Assembly: GCA_019614645.1 (NCBI GenBank)
Contig: JABWDB010000003.1
Coordinates: 21,351,001-21,415,000, forward strand
Source of the DNA: Stratiolaelaps scimitus
Lineage: Eukaryota > Arthropoda > Arachnida > Mesostigmata > Laelapidae
Length of the DNA: 64,000 bases
Direction: 5' to 3'
The notes under the pieces were generated by a model. It was not told the origin of the DNA and did not search any database. It saw only the letters and a list, made by a program, of their open reading frames with translations. The translations under genes and the position numbers were made by a program. Below, piece by piece: positions 1-13,359 of this stretch (its first letter is position 1; each line of letters starts with the position of its first letter).

Positions 1-3000
1 TATATACAGCACATTTATTATAATATATTAAACGTTACAATAGGTCGGAATTTCTAGGGATTATGGGGGGGGGGGGTGAGGACGACAATGTCCCGAGGAA
101 GGCGATGGCATTGCCTCTCTGCACAGCGAGGGACAGGCGCGTTTGTTTAAAGCAACCGCCGCATAGGTTTGCAGGTAGCTCAAAGAATCGAACATGAAAC
201 TACATTATCTTTGGATTAGCTTTGAGTTAAAAACCACTGCAGTATTTCGAAATTCTTAAATCTCCTTAACATGGATACGATTAACAGGATACCGCACACT
301 TGGCCACCGTTTAAACACCGTTATTGGATGAATGCATTTCTCGGCCGAATTTCGGCTGATACAAAAATCTGTTAATGACAATTCGATTACTATCGATTTC
401 TCCGATTCGACAAAAACAACAAAGTAATAGCATAGTAAAATACAAAGTCTATTTGAGTGGTTTTGGTCACTTTCGAGCAAAATGTTCCCAACCCGTCCTC
501 CCCGACAATGACCCGATGTATGCCTTGTTTTACATGTATTCTTCATCGCACAATAGCTCGTTTCGTCGGCGTCTTATCTGTACTACTTCTGTCTGTCAGT
601 GACCGGCCGGGGAGTTCGTGGTCGCGCAGTCACGACTACCGTGTACACTCTGACCGGAGGGATAGATCAGACGAATCAACATTCACGACCCAGGTATTTA
701 CTAGCGGAGACTTTTCTCTGTATCGAACTAGCAATCTGTTGCTAGAGAAAAAGGAAAACCTGTGACGGCGGAGAAGCTGTGCTTAAACCCACCCGTCGGC
801 TTACGCCCTGCCTCAGCCTATCGTCGAATGGCCTATAGAGCCAGGACGGCCGCGGACCGGTCCTGGTAGCGCCTGTCCGGCCAGCCTCTTTGAGACTCAG
901 TTCCCTCTCTTTCTCCAGCTGGACACGATACGAGCCTGACGCAGCCAGCCAGCCGGACGGGGATGCTTCGCTACTCTAGTGGCAAACTCAACAGTCATTT
1001 GTATTGGCAAGCTTGATGGCGCTCGTAGGTGGCGGCGGCGCTAGTGCCGGCGCTGTTTCGAATCATGGGCAACAGCAGCAGGGGGAGCAACACGGACGGC
1101 TGGCTGAGTCTACGGTTGCTTTGCTAAAGCGCCTTCGCCTCCTTCTAGAAGGAGGAGAAAGATCGGAGCCAAGAGGGTGATGCAGAGAAAGGGAGCGAGA
1201 GCGATAAAGAAAAGAAAATAGGGGAGGACGCCTCAACGACACTATCAGCAATAGCTCTGAATGTCATCGTGAAAACGTCAGCCCTGACGCGCTTCCTTCT
1301 ATTTTGTTTGCTCTCTCCCTTTCTCTTCTAACTTTTCTTTTTGCTGATACTTCACTCCCACCTTCTCCTGTGTAATGCTGTGTGATACTCGGTCAACAAA
1401 TCAGAGAGAGAGAGAGAGGGAAATGGACGCTCCTAATCAGTGGAGACTCAATGTGAAGACATCCACTGTGGAGAATACTTCGACAAAGGTCTCTACACAT
1501 CTATGTTCCTAGTGACGGATAAGGGTGGGGGTGACATTGTCAAATGGCGAGGGGGACTCAAATTTTTTGCTGCTTTATCACTTGTGCTCATTGCATGTAG
1601 TGAAATAATCATCATCATCATCATCGTCGCAAGTATTCTCATTGTGAGCAGACACGCTACTTGATATATATATACACACAGTCAGAGGACATTGCTTACG
1701 TGCAACCCGCTAACGAGGTACTGCAGTTGTTGCTGTTTAGTCGAATACGACACTAATCAGTAAACGCACAACAATAGTAGACTGTCCGCCCTAGTCGGGT
1801 ACAGCCTTTTTTGGGAGCGCTAATTCCTGGTACGTTCGAACTTCGGGAGGATTTAGCATGTCGCTAAATCCTTCCCGTAATCCGTCGACGCGTCGTCACT
1901 ATCATCGTCATCATGATCGCCATTTCGTTTATTTCACCAACAGATCGTATGGACTATAACAGGACGAAGATAGAGATAAAGTAAAATGGAATAAGATGAG
2001 ATAAGATAACAAGCTCTACAGACCTCAATATGATCTCTCAGCGTCGTAGATGTGTGGTGCGAGTTCCATTTACCGGAGAAAGCTGCAATAAATATTTACA
2101 GAAATATTTGCATTTACCAATTTGTCGATCACAGTACTGTATTTGAAAAACGGTGCGCGGTTGCAATCCAAACGAGGTTGAAAGACTGCGCGATGTTCTT
2201 GCAAAAAGTAAATTATGAAGTTCGGGCTCAATCAATTTAGGTCAATTAAACTTCGTCCATGTAGCCTCCCGTTGCGCCTTTCGTACTTCGCGTGTATTGT
2301 GCAGCCAAATCTTCTACAGAAAAGACAATAAACGATTGGCTTACTATTAGCCCACGTGCTGTTCGGTAATACAAACAATAATCAAATGTATTACTAATTA
2401 ATCAAGATGATAATCATATAAAATTAATAAGACAACAAATTTAGTGTATTTTATTCTATAATTATTTAGGCCGTATCTACTTGAATTGAAATCCTTATGC
2501 GCAATATGTGGAGAACGAGTTAGTCTTCACCAACTAATGATTATGAAAACGAATGATTATCGTAAAATATACGTGGGGATTGGCCATACGCAAAGCACTT
2601 AAATGGGATGCCGGCAACAAAGAAGGCCTAGCTAAATGAAGCTCACCTTCAGCTGTCCTTTAATGTATTGTAGAGGCGCTAAAAAGCGGCTACACCCAGT
2701 GTCCCCATGATTCGCGATTGGTGAAAGAGACAACGTATGCTGAGCAATCGAAGACTCTTTTTTTGTATTGTGTAATGTACTGGTATGCTTGACTGAAGAT
2801 CGCGTGGGTGAGCCGGCTGACTTTGCACAGGTAACCGGTGACAGCCTCGACACCCTGAGATCACTAAACTAAAAATCAATGCAGGAGAGCAAAATAGGTG
2901 GAATCGAGTAATCAGGGATATGCAGATGGCGATACGATGCGTAAGCATGTACCCCTCGAATTGAAACGAACAGAATAACCTAAAACAGACGAGCCAGAGA

Positions 3001-3440
3001 CAATGACACGTCAACAAGCTGGACGAGTGATGGACGCGTCAGTGGGTGGACTGTGGTTCTTGGTGTATTGAGGGAGACGATTACACCGATGCTCACCCGT
3101 TTCACATCGCTACTCGCGGTCAGCCTGTGTCAGCTAGCGTTATATCGGCAAATGTAAGTGATTCACCAGTACTATGAAGTGCAAGGTGACACCACACGTA
3201 GAGGTCGTTTTGAATGGTGTAGTTTTTGTCATGGTGGCGGTGCCATCATTCTGACTAGCTGTAGCCCCCGCGGTTATGTAGTCGAGTATTGAACGACTAT
3301 AGCGTACAATAGTTGGTATAAGCTGAAAATCTGTCGCAAACGATGCCACTCCTCAGCCATACGGTCGGTACGTCAGTATCATCTGTTCTCGAGCGCCGCC
3401 GGACATTTCACCCGACAAAATAGATAGCTTATCTAAATCT

Positions 3441-3551
3441 AAATCTTCTGGGCTGACCCACAGCCAACCTTTAACGTCCAAGGTACAACTGCATTTGGCA
3501 TTGCTTCATAAGACGGGCAACCCCTTTAAATGCAAATGTGCAACTATCAGT
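3441..3551 (-). mobile_element. SINE fragment, 111 bp, with target-site duplication
   Basis: Flanked by the exact 14-bp direct repeat GCTTATCTAAATCT (3427-3440 and 3552-3565). On the minus strand the insert matches the tail of the complete SINE at 51964 (GAAGCAAT-C, GTTGTACC-TGGACGTTAA, GTTGGCTG). It lacks the tRNA-like head, so it is 5' truncated, as happens when reverse transcription stops early. Confidence 0.85.
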
Positions 3552-6500
3552 GCTTATCTAAATCTGACAAAAGGCAATAAAATACTCCACCGCTGATGAT
3601 GATCACTCAGCGAATCTGTAGATATCGAGTGCATTCTGTAACGGTGGGCGAAACGCTTCATAAGAAGGAATATGTCCATTTTTGATGGGTGCAGCTGATA
3701 CGAACAGATCGTCAGGTCCCGGGGCTTCGTCGCCCACCGAAGTCCGATTTCAAGCTGAGACCACGCAAAGGTGTGGCCTTAATGACAGGACAAAAAGGAG
3801 AATGAAAAGATCCTGAAATCCTTCATTTTCGTCCTGCACATATCCCCACATGCGACAAGCTTGCGCGAGTCGCTTCGCTAATGGCCTCGTCCATTCTTCG
3901 ATGTTCGATTCCTTTCAAGCTTTATTTTTTTTGTTTGCGTTTTCACGTGCCATTCGACCCCAGCCTATGAGCTCACGCTTACTGGGGCGACACTAACGAC
4001 ACGGCTGCGTCACACAAGCGCCATCACGCGATAGTAGTTCATTCATCTCGATATATCGACATCTTTCGTGTCATTCCCTGTTCTCTATTATTAATCAAAT
4101 GGCACATTTCGCAAGAGTCACTAGACCTCAGCCCTAAACGGGCGCCTCTGCCATCGTCGTCGACGAGTCATCCCATGAACCAGCAGCATCGTTTGCCATC
4201 GACCGGCGACGCGTGAAGAGTGAAGATGAAGATGATGATGCCGCTGACGGCTGCGATGGTGGTAGTCGTTGCGGTAGCAGCTTTGTGTCACATTATGTCA
4301 TGCAGCGTACGATTGTTAGGTATGCGAGCGAGTGGGTGCAGCACTCGGTTTGTACACACAGGATACAAGTGTGTATACGTGTACATGCATATATAGATAC
4401 ATCTATATGGTGACGTACGGTGACGAGGTCCGTTTGTAACCGTCAGGAGAGACGTTCTGAGACGTGGGATATTATTGCTTACTTCCATGGGGATACTCGA
4501 CTATAGCTAGTCTCTCGTAAAGGTGACTAATACAAGGAGACGACGCATATGAAACGGAATCGATTGTTGTTAACCATAGATGAAAATAACACCGATACAT
4601 TTGCGGTGTATGCACATGTTCCATGTACCTGTACATGCCTTATATAAATAGCATAAACAAACAACAATAAATGGACTCCGGAAATATAATAAGCATCGTG
4701 TTGTTAAAGTAAAACCTTTAAACACAAATCGAATTTGTGCTTACTACAAGTCATAATACTTTACAATAGCTTGGAGGTGTCTCCTTCATAGGCGTGATTA
4801 TGCCGTTTCGTTATTCTGAACTGATACAGAAAGAAGCGCTATTTCAGCTCTTTGTTTCGGTAAGCAGACTCAGTCCTCAGCACGCCCGTTGGGGAGCAAA
4901 TGATCAAGAGGCTGAGTTTGTTTCTATGACAGATTTAATGAGCTCACCATGAATGGGGTCCTCAATCTTTCCTTTGGCTATCCAACAAGATCGGTACATT
5001 CAGCTGACTCACGCGCGCAAGCTCTATTATGCACTATTTCGTGTTCGCTAATAGGACGAAGCACCTCTAAAACGATCTAGATTTGATTCCACAAGGATTT
5101 ACGTGGTTCTTTACAACGGGAGCCTTCAGTCTCTTGTATTGTTGTAACTGACGACACAAACCAAAGGCCACGGGTCACTCTGCTTGATCCAGGCCACACA
5201 CACAGACACCTCTCAGGCCATCTCGCGAGTGGGTATTAATAACATTTCAGATAGATCGATAGATGGATAGGGTCATGCTCTGGCGCGTTTCTTTCATTCA
5301 TGTGAGACGACGACGTCGATGAAACCGGCAGGCAGACATCGTCCGATCTGGGATCCTGCCATATCTTGTTTGTTACACTTGCAGAGGAGATTTTCCTGAT
5401 GGTTTGAAAATCAAGAAGAAGTCCAAAAAGAAGGCGAATAGTCGAACGCATTGAGACAGGGCCATAAATAGCGTTGGTAGGTGGTCATGGTCGATAGCAG
5501 AAAGGTGCTTCAGGAGCGGACCGCCTTTTCGCGAAGTTAATGAATCGTGGTTGGTCCATGGCGGTGGTATGGAAGGAACGAACGTACTGTTCTCCCGATC
5601 GGCGATTGCAAATCTGACCTCGGATCAAGATCGTCAAGCAGATCGACGTGGGATATTCCAATTCGCCGACCTGACTCATATTGAGTTAGGTCATGCACCA
5701 ATAGCCATAGGACGGCGAGGACGTCAGAGTCCTTCTCTCAAGTAATAGCAGCTATAGATTCCATTGAAGTGTCCTATTCGGCCGATTGAATCGATGATGG
5801 CGTACGCATTTGAACGGACAGAATCTGTTGATTTAACAGTTTGGTTATGTACGCTTGTACGTGTATGCTCAAATGTGGTGAGAAAATGTTTTGTAGTACA
5901 GTTTTAATCTGTATTTTTTAATTGTCGGACTCACAGCGAGGTGTAACAGTGTCCTAGCCACTACTCCATCCAGCCACCAGAACATTCTGTTACTGGGAAC
6001 TCTATTCGTGTAGCTCTGGGCACAAGGAGCTGACGTGTTACTTATGTTTGTGTGAAGTGTACGCATGTTTAGCCTAAGGCGTATCTAGCTTCGTCCACGA
6101 GAACTATGTAACGACACGGACATCTCATTTCAATCTGCCGGATGCCAAATGCAGGTCATCGCTTTTATTTTTCGTCTTCAAGGCTAATTGTAGCTGAATT
6201 GCGATCTGGTAACATCGTAATTATTCTATCTTAAAATTAAGTCGGCTTACGCAGAAAGCACCGTGAGGAATTTTGATATAATAAATAAGCAAATGAAGAA
6301 CGGTATCCACATACAAGGATTCCTACTCATTGTTTTCAGTACAGGGGTAGGCACCCCTACAAAAATAGAATAAAAAAATACATGCAAAAATCGAACTAGG
6401 ATTTATCATATTTGGAAAGTGTTCATGCGACCGACACTTCTCTATGAAGATATTTTGTTCTTCTTCGTTATTTGTTACTTAAATGCTACTTCATTTATTA

Positions 6501-7144
6501 TTTAAAGTCAGTTCATTTGTTAAGATTATTCATAAGAATCAGGAAACTCATTTTCTTCCGAAAACCAAATTGCTTTTTCAGAGAATTTCATTTGCGTGTT
6601 ACATCAGCGAATTCACTTTAATGCGCTGTCTAGAGAGGAGGAGAGTCAATATAGGCCTATATTAACGCACTTTAGCCTGTTTGAATGATGTGGATATATA
6701 TGAACCTGCAAACCCTTACACGAAGACTCGGATGGCGAGGCGAATTCACAATTTTATTAGCATCGTTTAGCGGTGTTTTTCTCAAATACCTCGTAGTGTA
6801 TAGAAAGAAAAAGTCGACAAGTTTAGCCCTCTTGCGAAAACTACTAAATTGGCAAGTTGAATCCAAAATAAGCGGATTATCACAACACTACAATTCATGA
6901 GGTGCAATTATGTTATACAAAAGACAAAGGAGCTTTATCGAATTGCTTCAGACGATTATGTGAAGTGATCAAAAATATGGTTCTCACTGACATACTGAGA
7001 TCAGCTATCTACGTATCGCATCACGATACCCATTGCAACGAATAACACCTCAAGGTGCCGTGGGAAACTTTAGGAAAAATATAAAGAAACACTTCACCTG
7101 AGTAACAATAGACATATGGAGGGAGGAAGTAATCCGCGAATTAT

Positions 7145-7210
7145 GCCTGTTTTTTCGAGCTGACCCTCAGCTGTTCCCCTATCTGACAGGCCTCAGCTCT
7201 TAACCTTTAG
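7145..7210 (-). mobile_element. Diverged SINE fragment, 66 bp, with target-site duplication
   Basis: Flanked by the exact 16-bp direct repeat GTAATCCGCGAATTAT (7129-7144 and 7211-7226). The insert contains TTTTTTCGAGCTGACCCTCAGC, close to the TTTTCGGGCTGACTCTCAGCC end shared with the copies at 20956 and 31876. The middle is more diverged. Confidence 0.7.
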
Positions 7211-7331
7211 GTAATCCGCGAATTATAGGATCCATTTACTTCTATGCCCTGAGGGTATGATTCTTTGTCTTCGTGACGCTATGTAAAACAAAGCTCTTCT
7301 AAACCCAAATAATGGACATAGAAAAAAACAT

Positions 7332-7488
7332 AGAGAAACTTCACTTCGACGCACATTGCTATGTTTCCAGCACTGAGAAGCAGCCTGAGCTTAGGTAACT
7401 TGCACTACCACTTACTTACGGCTCATACATGAGCCGTAAGTAAGATCAGTGTAAGACCTAGCAACGTGCGTCGAAGTGAGATTTCTCT
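7332..7488. mobile_element. Foldback element with nested palindrome
   Basis: The outer arms 7332-7360 and 7460-7488 are near-perfect inverted repeats around CTTCGACGCAC/GTGCGTCGAAG. The centre is a 16-bp perfect inverted repeat with a 2-base loop (7411-7444, CTTACTTACGGCTCAT). Together they would fold into one long hairpin with an unpaired bulge of about 30 bases on the left side. It resembles a foldback/MITE-type element; no target-site duplication was recognised. Confidence 0.85.
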
Positions 7489-9082
7489 CTAAGCCCACAA
7501 CGTTAATTTGAAACAGAGAAATCTATTTTAATGCTTACCTCTGTAAAGCTCTGGATATAACTTACACCTGCCAATAGGCATCTTTACAGGACGAGGTGAG
7601 TGATAAGCAAAGAAGTGTAGCTAACAAGAAGGGTTGCAAGGCTGGGGTGTCCTCAAGGGTGAAGGCGTTCCGAAAAATAACATAAGGAACCCCGCATTTA
7701 GAACAAACCAAGGCTCTTGATTTACTGTGCTACGGCATTTCTAAGGACTCCTCCCCAAAAACTCGTTAGGAATCGCGTCTTACCAGATATCTACGTCCTT
7801 GTCTTTTGGAAGTCCAATAAGAGAGGTCGCAGAATTATCACCGTGAGGAGCGGGTCGAAGACGTCCTCCCCTTAGGAAGATTGCTGGATGCTGTCTTCGG
7901 TCTCATTGTTTGGACGATGCATTTAGTAAAACAGAATATATGTAATCTTCTGCAAAATGTAAGCGTTTAACGGTAAACCATAGTTTCCACATTGTCTAAT
8001 CAGAAACTGAAAGGCGCAGTATGCACCACTATTGAGGCAACGGAGGTTATACGCCCAAGTGGGTTCCTTTTAGAGGCCCACGTGGCAAGACGCCGACCGA
8101 AGACTCCCTCGTTCGTCGGTTAATGACGTCCAATCTTCCCGTCGAATCGAGCCCGTTATCGACTTTGCCGGGAGCAGGTGGCACATCATCCGCGATCCGT
8201 TTGGCTATCAAGGGTCACCCGCAAACCGCTTTCTCATGCGGGCGGTGTCGATATAAAGGCTTCAGCCCTCAGTAAATGTCGGAACATCTCCGTCGTCGTG
8301 AAACTCTCTGCCAATTTTATGACGCTGTACACACACTATACTTCCAGCTGCGTTGATGGCCGCCGAACACGCCAGAGCGCTGCCCCCACAAACTGCGCAG
8401 GTAGGAAAATCCCTCAATTCGTGGAACCCTATGGATGAATAAGGATAAGTGAGTAGTATGATCATTACAGAGACCCGTATTACGTTTCTGCCCGTTTTCG
8501 CTTAAATTGGGTCGTTGTACTTGGTTTTGTGTTCTTCTCGAGACAAGAAAGAGCATGAAATGTCCCTCTTTGGGGGCACCTGATAACATACGCAGTAAGT
8601 GCCTATCCCATATCTCTATGTTATCGTTATGTCTGTTCTGGATACGATTCGAGGTTGCGGCCTGCTCCCTTTGATCAATAGGGTTGAAGCGCAGAAATGA
8701 GGGCCGGGACTGGGACTCTATAAGGATTGTGCGTATCGCTTCCTGCGGCTAATTAGGCCTTGCCATTCGACGGCCCGTACGTACGGCCCAACATTGAGTG
8801 TGCTGCATGTGTGGGCACTGCCTATGTGGTGATGACCCTATGTGAAAGATTCCCTTTCAACAGCTGTCCTGTCTGATCCGACTAGCTGTGTTCGTAGCTT
8901 GTCCTTCGTTGTGGCTCTTCGCTAACGTTTCCTCGCGAGCTATTGGCCCTCGCTTGGACATTTGGCTCGTCTGCCAGAGGCCGATGTACTCAGTCCAAGC
9001 CACGCTACATGGGTTAACATGGAAGATTGGGCTTTTGATATTAGCAGGATATAGTCTGTTGGGTTAACCACATAGGTAAAAA

Positions 9083-9171
9083 CAGGGTGTTTGGAAAGTC
9101 ATGCACCCCATTACGTCCAAAAATGGTACGTACGCGGAAGAGAGACGCCCCATGACGTTCTGAACACCCTG
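9083..9171 (+). mobile_element. Short mariner-like element, 89 bp
   Basis: Left end CAGGGTGTTTGGAAAGTCAT; right end, read on the minus strand, CAGGGTGTTCAGAACGTCAT. The inverted repeats resemble those of 52405 and 11219, but the interior is only about 50 bp. It may be an internal deletion of a longer element. Confidence 0.75.
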
Positions 9172-9713
9172 TAGGTACTCCCATTCAATAACTCGCTCGA
9201 TGCGGCTTGACATCAATGAGCAAAAACCGGAGATCGGGGATGAGGTATGTGTTCTGCTTATTCGACCCAACTGTTATTTACTCAGAGAGATCACTACTTA
9301 AAGTGGCGAGAACTCTTACAGGTAGATGAATTTACATCACACACTGTATATATGCAGGGAGCACGAAAGGCGTCACCTGGTTATTATCAGGTCGAATTTT
9401 CTCCGGTGCCGCCTTGCTCAAGTACTTTCATATAAGATCTTATGTGAGAAATGTATGGATTTGCTGTAGTCAATTACAAATGATGACTTATTCCGCTGAG
9501 TGCATTGATTCGATAAACCAATTTACTTGGATGGCGGATTTTTTATGAATCAAACCGAGATGTTAGCTTGGTTTTTTCTGCACAGAATATCTTTTTTCCT
9601 TTACGAACCTCTCATTAGGATCTCCCGTTTAAACGAGTGAACGCCGACATTTTAGCACAGTGGGCAAGAGGTCCTGCGGTCCGGTCTCCGAATCTGCTAT
9701 ACAAATCATTGAC

Positions 9714-9785
9714 TTACACCGGTGGCTCAAACGGCTGGCTCTCAGAAGCCAAAGGCCGCAGGTTCAAGCCCCGCTGCGTGACATA
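9714..9785 (+). mobile_element. tRNA-like sequence, SINE head or tRNA pseudogene
   Basis: A-box-like TGGCTCAAACGG (9722-9733) and B-box-like GGTTCAAGCCC (9761-9771). An arm TGGCT/AGCCA encloses a six-base loop CTCAGA, one base short of a functional anticodon loop, which argues against a working tRNA. It ends about 180 bp before the B-box exon acceptor. Confidence 0.55.
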
Positions 9786-9968
9786 TAAGAGAGCTTAAGC
9801 ATTGCAAAATTGCAGCTCCTTTAATAAACCAATAAAGCTTTACCTTTCGCTTTTATAAAATAATTGTCAAACACAAAACAACGATGTTATCAAGAAATGA
9901 ATAAACATCTACTACCATTTACATCACTTATAGAAACGCGCGTGCATTTGCTCTATCTATCCGTGCAG

Positions 9969-10132
9969 GTGAAGAGCCGGAACCAGAGGAGGCCATGCTG
10001 GGCCGATGTTCGGTATGCTCTGAGAAGCAGCATCTCGTGGCGTGCCATCACTGTGGCAAGAAAATCTGTCCTGACTGCAAAGAGGCCCATCTCGACGTTA
10101 TGCGAAGAGAAATTTCGCGCATCTGCTCGAAC
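9969..10132 (+). CDS. tn: thin-like TRIM-NHL gene, B-box exon
   Basis: First recognised exon of a thin/abba (TRIM32-like) gene, a muscle E3 ubiquitin ligase in flies. It encodes a B-box type zinc finger: CSVC, then HCGKKIC, CPDC and a final KEAH, giving the Cys/His ligands in order. It runs into REISRICSN, the start of the coiled coil. The acceptor is CAG at 9966-9968 and the donor is AAC|gtaagt. The first two bases complete a codon begun in the previous exon (phase 1), so the protein continues upstream; the leading EEPEPEEA matches the linker that follows the RING in insect thin as I remember it. An ATG at 9995 in a good context (GCCATGC) could start a RING-less form, but the open frame to the acceptor argues for an internal exon. 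Confidence 0.9.
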
Positions 10133-11218
10133 GTAAGTATTACATTTTTGCTTCAGGTTCACGTTTGCCTCATAAATCGATCACGTCATATTTGTCCAAG
10201 AGAAGCAATTCACCTCGTCTGATAATAGCTGCCCTCTAACTTATGATGTACGTTGTCGTTCTCGCCACGCCGTATCGACCAGTGCCTCAAAAGTGAAGTA
10301 CGAATACAAAACGCTATCAGGAGCTATCGTCATGCAGCCTTGTACCTGGTCATTAGTCCAATATGCCGGCGTGTTAATTAAATCAAACAAAACGCGCGAA
10401 CTCTAGAGGAAGGAAAGTCAGACGCTTCTTTAAGGTTGATGAGGTCAGCTACACCGAGCTCTGCTTCATCTCCAGGAATACATTACCTACGCGTAATTTC
10501 CATAATAAGGGAGTGCCTATAGGTGTAAGCAGCGCATGCGTATTTTGCATATTGGCCTCCGTAGAGCTACATTTCACCTAGGCGTAGATGGTGCGCCGGC
10601 GCCGCCTGTAGCAACGGCATATACTATATATGCCTGCCAAACACCGCTATCGAGGCCCATAGAGCAGATATTATGTGGACTTGAAAAACTTCCCCTTCGA
10701 AATAACGAAACGATGCGTACGCCTCGCAGGGTAAGACCAGCCTCTGTTTAAAAGCCGCTGCATTTCGTCTCATCCCATCTCGTACACCCCCCCACGGGGG
10801 TGGGGGGGGGTGGCCTGCTTGCGAAAGTTTTTGCATTGTCATCATACTCCGTGATAATGATGAAGTATTTGCATAATAACTCTAAACTCAATAAACTCGA
10901 CATTCACGCCTGTCGAAGAAGACGCGACAGAAGATGTGCAAACCGAGAGTTCCCAAGGAGCACAGCCGTTCAGCTGCAGCTGAAAGCTGCATGGGGTCCT
11001 GCATGATCTTGTTGAATATCGCCGCCGTAATTTGGCAGCGGAAATGTGAGGGAGAGTATCTACAAATATCGGTGTCTACATATGCACGAGTTTCTCGTGC
11101 AAGGCATCAACGTGTGCATAAAGGAAGGCATGTACAAACGGCTATAACTGTGTCTGTAGATCGGCAGCGTTGGAGCCATCCTTTTGCTTCGGCTTAAAGG
11201 ATGCACACATAATCTACA

Positions 11219-11420
11219 GGGTGTTCGAAAAGTCTTGCCATTCCTGGGCCGACTAACCGTAGCTGGACAGGCTTCGAAGGTAACTGTTCGTGAATTTTTA
11301 TTATTTCCTTTTTCTGTAAACAAGTATTTAGATAGGGGCATGTATTCGAAAACAGCGAAGAAACGAAATATCACAGGATGACGAGCTTGGCTCAAAACCC
11401 CACAAGCGCTCACGGATTTT
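11219..11420 (+). mobile_element. Partial MITE, same family as 52405
   Basis: Starts TACAGGGTGTTCGAAAAGTC and runs alongside the element at 52405: GACTAACC, GAAGGTAA, a T-rich patch with TCTG-AAACAA, then ATTTAGATAG. Similarity fades after about 150-200 bp and no right inverted repeat is seen, so it is truncated or diverged. The end given is approximate. Confidence 0.7.
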
Positions 11421-13359
11421 CACTAAAGTTTGATGCTCCATGGAATAACTGTTATTGGGCTTTTTCTCTCCCATATTTGTTCTAAATATAAGGTACTAAC
11501 TAAATATGTACTGCCAGAAAAATATAGACATATAGAAAAAAAATGTATTTGGAAATGCAAAGAACATTACGAAATAAGCACGTCGCCGCAGTCCATCTAG
11601 GCATTTTGTTAGGTCTAATAGATACGGTCGCTACCTTTGGGGTATATGCACCGACAAACTTGCATTGTGTCGCCTATTTGAATTAAATTCCAATTCAGTA
11701 AATCTCCCTTCGTAATTATCCTTCTATCCATTTTCTCGATCACATTCAATGGTAAACGATGTGCATATTCCGAGTAACAAATGAATAAATGAATCGTAAC
11801 AATTACGTTATCGCAAACATATCGCGGAACTCTTCCTATGTAGCCTACCTCAGTACCGACAATAATCACAGCAGCAGCAGCAGCAGGGATCTGTGCATCA
11901 CAAGTCTACCATATTTGAAATTGTGTGAATATGCTAACACATTGCTTTGGTCGGAAGGGGAGGGAGGCCGCTCGTGCAAGACATTCATATCTCGACTTGT
12001 CCGCTGTCGGCTGCACTCATTGACAGCAGCAGTAGCAGCTGAAGCTGTAGTAGCTCATTAGACTGCTGCTGCTGAACATCATTAGAATATCTCTACCGCC
12101 TGCTAATTTGTCTTCATGCGGAAGCGCGAACGACCTCGTGCGCCTTGAACACTGGCTGACAGGCTGGCCAGCCACTGGAACCTACCAAGTGGGGATCGTG
12201 TACAGCTTTTCTTCCCCCGTGCTCTTCGCTCAGAGTACATTGATCCTCGACAGAGAGATACAGAGAGAGAGAGAGAAAGTGGAGGAAGAGAAGAACTGCC
12301 GTGCGAATGGTGTTGTCTGTCTGGCCGGGTCGATGTCAACCCATCTTCGACCCATTCGTTCTTGTCCTGTTCATGAAACGCCTACAGTTCTGTCTGGGCG
12401 CAGAAATCTTGGATCTCTAAATATCAGGCTCGAACAGGCCATCATCGTCCTGCGTTCGGCGGTGACATAACGAGATTACAATGAGACAGTCGCCGGCCAG
12501 TGATTTGGACAAGCTTTTCAAAATTAAGAAGATTTCCATCATTAACGGCTTCGCCATTTTATTATAGAGACGGTCACTGATATGCGTATATTGTACCCGT
12601 ATGTGGCCGCAAGAGAGAAAAGGAATTGACCAACAGAAACAGCCAGTCACCGCCTTATATACATATATGTATATATATATATATATATGTGTATATATAT
12701 AATTTGTCATGGCTTTGCGGAGGTCTATACTGATTTGTTAAAGCTCCTTTTTCTGAATATGCGGCATCAAGTCTGCGAATGTCTGTTTGCATGATAAAGA
12801 AGAGAAGCAGCCACCAGAGGCAATGCCAAGATCACAGCTAAATACCTCGAGTCTTGGAAGTCTCTGTGGAGATCGTTACCGCGGTAACAGTTGTCAGCTT
12901 CATGCTAATAATGACAACGTTGGCAAATGCCTTAAATATCTGTTAACCCACCTGATACTTTAAGCCATACGTTGGCCCGCTCTGACGTCAAGTGGCCACC
13001 CTCGCTAGAACCCAAAGCATGTGTCTTCCTGATGAAGATTCAATATTGAACACTGACGGGAGAGAAAGTTATAGATAGATAACAATAAGTTGTTTTCAGG
13101 CGCACGATTTTGTGGCCAGTAGCTATTAGTGATAGCATTCGCGATATCTTAACAACACTATATTGAACTTTGTGCAAGTGGCATACTTATGAATTCAATT
13201 TCTACGCTCTAACCCCCCTAACATTCTGTGTGCGCACAAGCACTCTCGACCTCCTAAATTCTTATCTTTCGAACGGGAGTAGTCGTCGAGTCGTGAAACT
13301 TTGCGCGGTGTAACGATGTTTTTCGTGCCGCCTCGGGAACACTTCTGTTGGGTGCACAC

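Larger units (their letters stand above)
1..9968 (+). other. Region upstream of the first recognised exon; no gene identified
   Basis: This is 10 kb with no exon I can assign. If the RING exon lies left of the window, it is the 3' part of a phase-1 intron of the thin-like gene. It holds a 12-base poly-G run (65-76), a (GA)n run (1403-1420), two SINE fragments (3441-3551, 7145-7210), a foldback element (7332-7488), a short mariner-like element (9083-9171) and a tRNA-like sequence (about 9714-9785). I looked for a Cys-rich RING exon ending in phase 1 and found none. A 94-base splice-bounded open segment (600-693) and a 54-codon ATG frame (1016-1180) are the only weak coding hints. Confidence 0.6.

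Noticed and set aside
1016..1180. 54-codon ATG frame (MALVGGGGASAGAV...) as a first exon
   Set aside because: Weak start context, low-complexity Gly/Gln content, no donor in the frame and no link to the B-box exon phase.
1612..1630. (ATC)n and other short simple repeats as CRISPR or regulatory arrays
   Set aside because: Ordinary microsatellites in eukaryotic DNA; no spacer-repeat structure.
9714..9785. Functional tRNA-Leu (CAG anticodon)
   Set aside because: The anticodon loop would have six bases and the outer stems do not pair well, so a SINE head or pseudogene is more likely.
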